Source of the DNA: Lingula anatina
Lineage: Eukaryota; Brachiopoda; Lingulata; Lingulida; Lingulidae
DNA: 60,000 nucleotides
Direction of reading: 5' to 3'
Assembly: GCF_001039355.2 (NCBI RefSeq)
Contig: NW_019775314.1
Location: 318,313 to 378,312 of the forward strand
The notes beneath the pieces are model-generated. The model was not told the DNA's origin. It made no database searches and worked only from the letters and a program-made list of their open reading frames with translations. The first letter of the stretch is position 1; each line of letters starts with the position of its first letter. This document shows, piece after piece, positions 58,831-60,000 of the stretch. The translations under genes were made by a program, and so were the position numbers.

Positions 58831-60000
58831 CTGCTTTATGACAACGCCCCGAACCTATCTCTTCTAAATTATTCGTTCATATTCTTTAAAACGTTCCTGA
58901 AAGAAGCTGTTTGTTCGATTCCGTTGCTTCTGTGAACAATTCGGAACCAGGATTCACAAGGCAACCTCCACGTCTCTTAAGAAAATACAAATACCAAAAT
59001 TATTGTTATGTTCATACGCCATAGAGCTCCCATGGGTAATGTGGTTTAATCTGTGCACATATTATCCATAAATTCGTTCATTTTCCAGTTATCTTCCATT
59101 GAAACGGACATTTACTATGATTTAGAACTGGTGCTGAAACGGGATGCGTCAAAAAGATCATGTAACATATGCATATGGAGCATATTTTTTTCTGAGCAAC
59201 TTTAAATAAACACTGACTGCATTGTCAATTATTCTGCACATCACTTAGCGCTGTGCAAAGCGTGAAGAACAGAGCAAGACGCCATTAGCCATTTCACAGG
59301 AAAAAAGGCAATACAACCCTTATTACAGTCTGTTCCCATGGCAACGTGTTATTGTTCGTGATCGCGAGTTGATAAATGTTAACATTCAGTCTATATGGGA
59401 ATCGGTTTAATGGAATTACAATACCTCATTGCAGCAGTAATATACAGCGGCCAGTGTACAAAAATAGCAAGAAATAAAGAGAAGAGCTAGGTTTAAACGA
59501 TGTAATATTTGTAGATTCAATATTTGTCGATCAGAACTGTTTCACAGATTTTTTAACCTATCCCCTACACTCAAGCACATTCACACCAAACCATTACCGA
59601 AGCACTGCTGGAGAAAAAATCACGATCTTATGCAGTATTTCACCCTCTATCCATTCCCGTTCAACAGTTAAACAAAGGGCTAGAGAGATAGAGGGGTTAG
59701 AAAAAAGCAGGACATAAGTCCTTTCCCTTCCAAAGCCCTGACTATGTTATTAATACAAAGAAATGACTTACAGACACAAACCTTTTCTATGACATGTAAT
59801 GGATATTTTCTCGCAATTCTGAAAATGTCAAACCACAATGGCATTGCAACATGTCAATTTTAGAATAGTTTCATTGGAAAATATGCACAACACGCAATAT
59901 GCAATTTAACTCTGCTCCTTTCTCGCCAGATGGCGCGCGTGGCAGCATTTCTTCGATGAACTGATCTATCTAGCTGTTTCTGTCGGAAGGCGGTTTTGGC

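Larger units (their letters stand above)
55637..60000. other. Upstream of VAT-1: no gene recognised
   Basis: The VAT-1 promoter should lie within the first few hundred bases, but I can point to no definite core element. Beyond it are a (GT)n tract (56020-56040), a C/T-rich low-complexity block with CACT repeats (56385-56620), one family B foldback element (56811-57005), a poly-T tract (57762-57783) and a (CT)n-(CA)n compound microsatellite (58765-58829). Open frames in this stretch have no recognisable domain. Confidence 0.55.

Overview
Eukaryotic genomic DNA, almost certainly from a marine invertebrate animal. Genes are split by GT-AG introns, intergenic DNA is AT-rich, and there are many microsatellites, foldback DNA transposons, tRNA-derived repeats, a Ty3/gypsy-like element and two scaffold gaps (16581-16960 and 28351-28647). 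The gene set (SRCR domains joined to a peptidoglycan-recognition domain, a rhamnose-synthase-like enzyme, a CBM14-like secreted protein, VAT-1) fits a lophotrochozoan such as a mollusc or brachiopod, or a lancelet. The species cannot be fixed from this sequence.

Layout. About 1.0-1.2 kb (-): first coding exon of a prolyl 4-hydroxylase alpha-subunit-like gene that runs off the left edge. 3.45-14.3 kb (+): a complete gene with TATA box, non-coding first exon, signal peptide, three two-exon SRCR domains and a C-terminal PGRP domain (530 codons if intact). This copy carries a 1-base deletion in SRCR2 and a very young gag-only LTR retrotransposon inside a PGRP exon. 14.4-23.4 kb: gene-poor, with a gap and tRNA-like repeats. 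23.5-29.2 kb (-): a seven-exon, 607-codon bifunctional sugar-nucleotide enzyme, an epimerase/reductase half followed by a 4,6-dehydratase half. 29.3-37.3 kb: repeats only. 37.35-41.15 kb (-): a two-exon secreted protein with a CBM14-like cysteine pattern. 41.2-46.6 kb: repeats. 46.6-55.6 kb (-): a six-exon VAT-1-like oxidoreductase of 456 residues with a long Glu/Lys/Ala tail. 55.7-60 kb: repeats.

The genes do not form an operon-like unit. Two themes recur. One is extracellular or innate-immune biology: SRCR-PGRP, the CBM14-like protein and possible rhamnosylated glycans. The other is active remodelling by mobile DNA and small local duplications: a recent LTR insertion in an exon, an inverted Tc1-like dimer in an intron, several foldback families, and tandem copies of exon edges in the sugar-nucleotide and VAT-1 genes. 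All exon joins given were checked by hand for splice sites and phase; no database search was possible.
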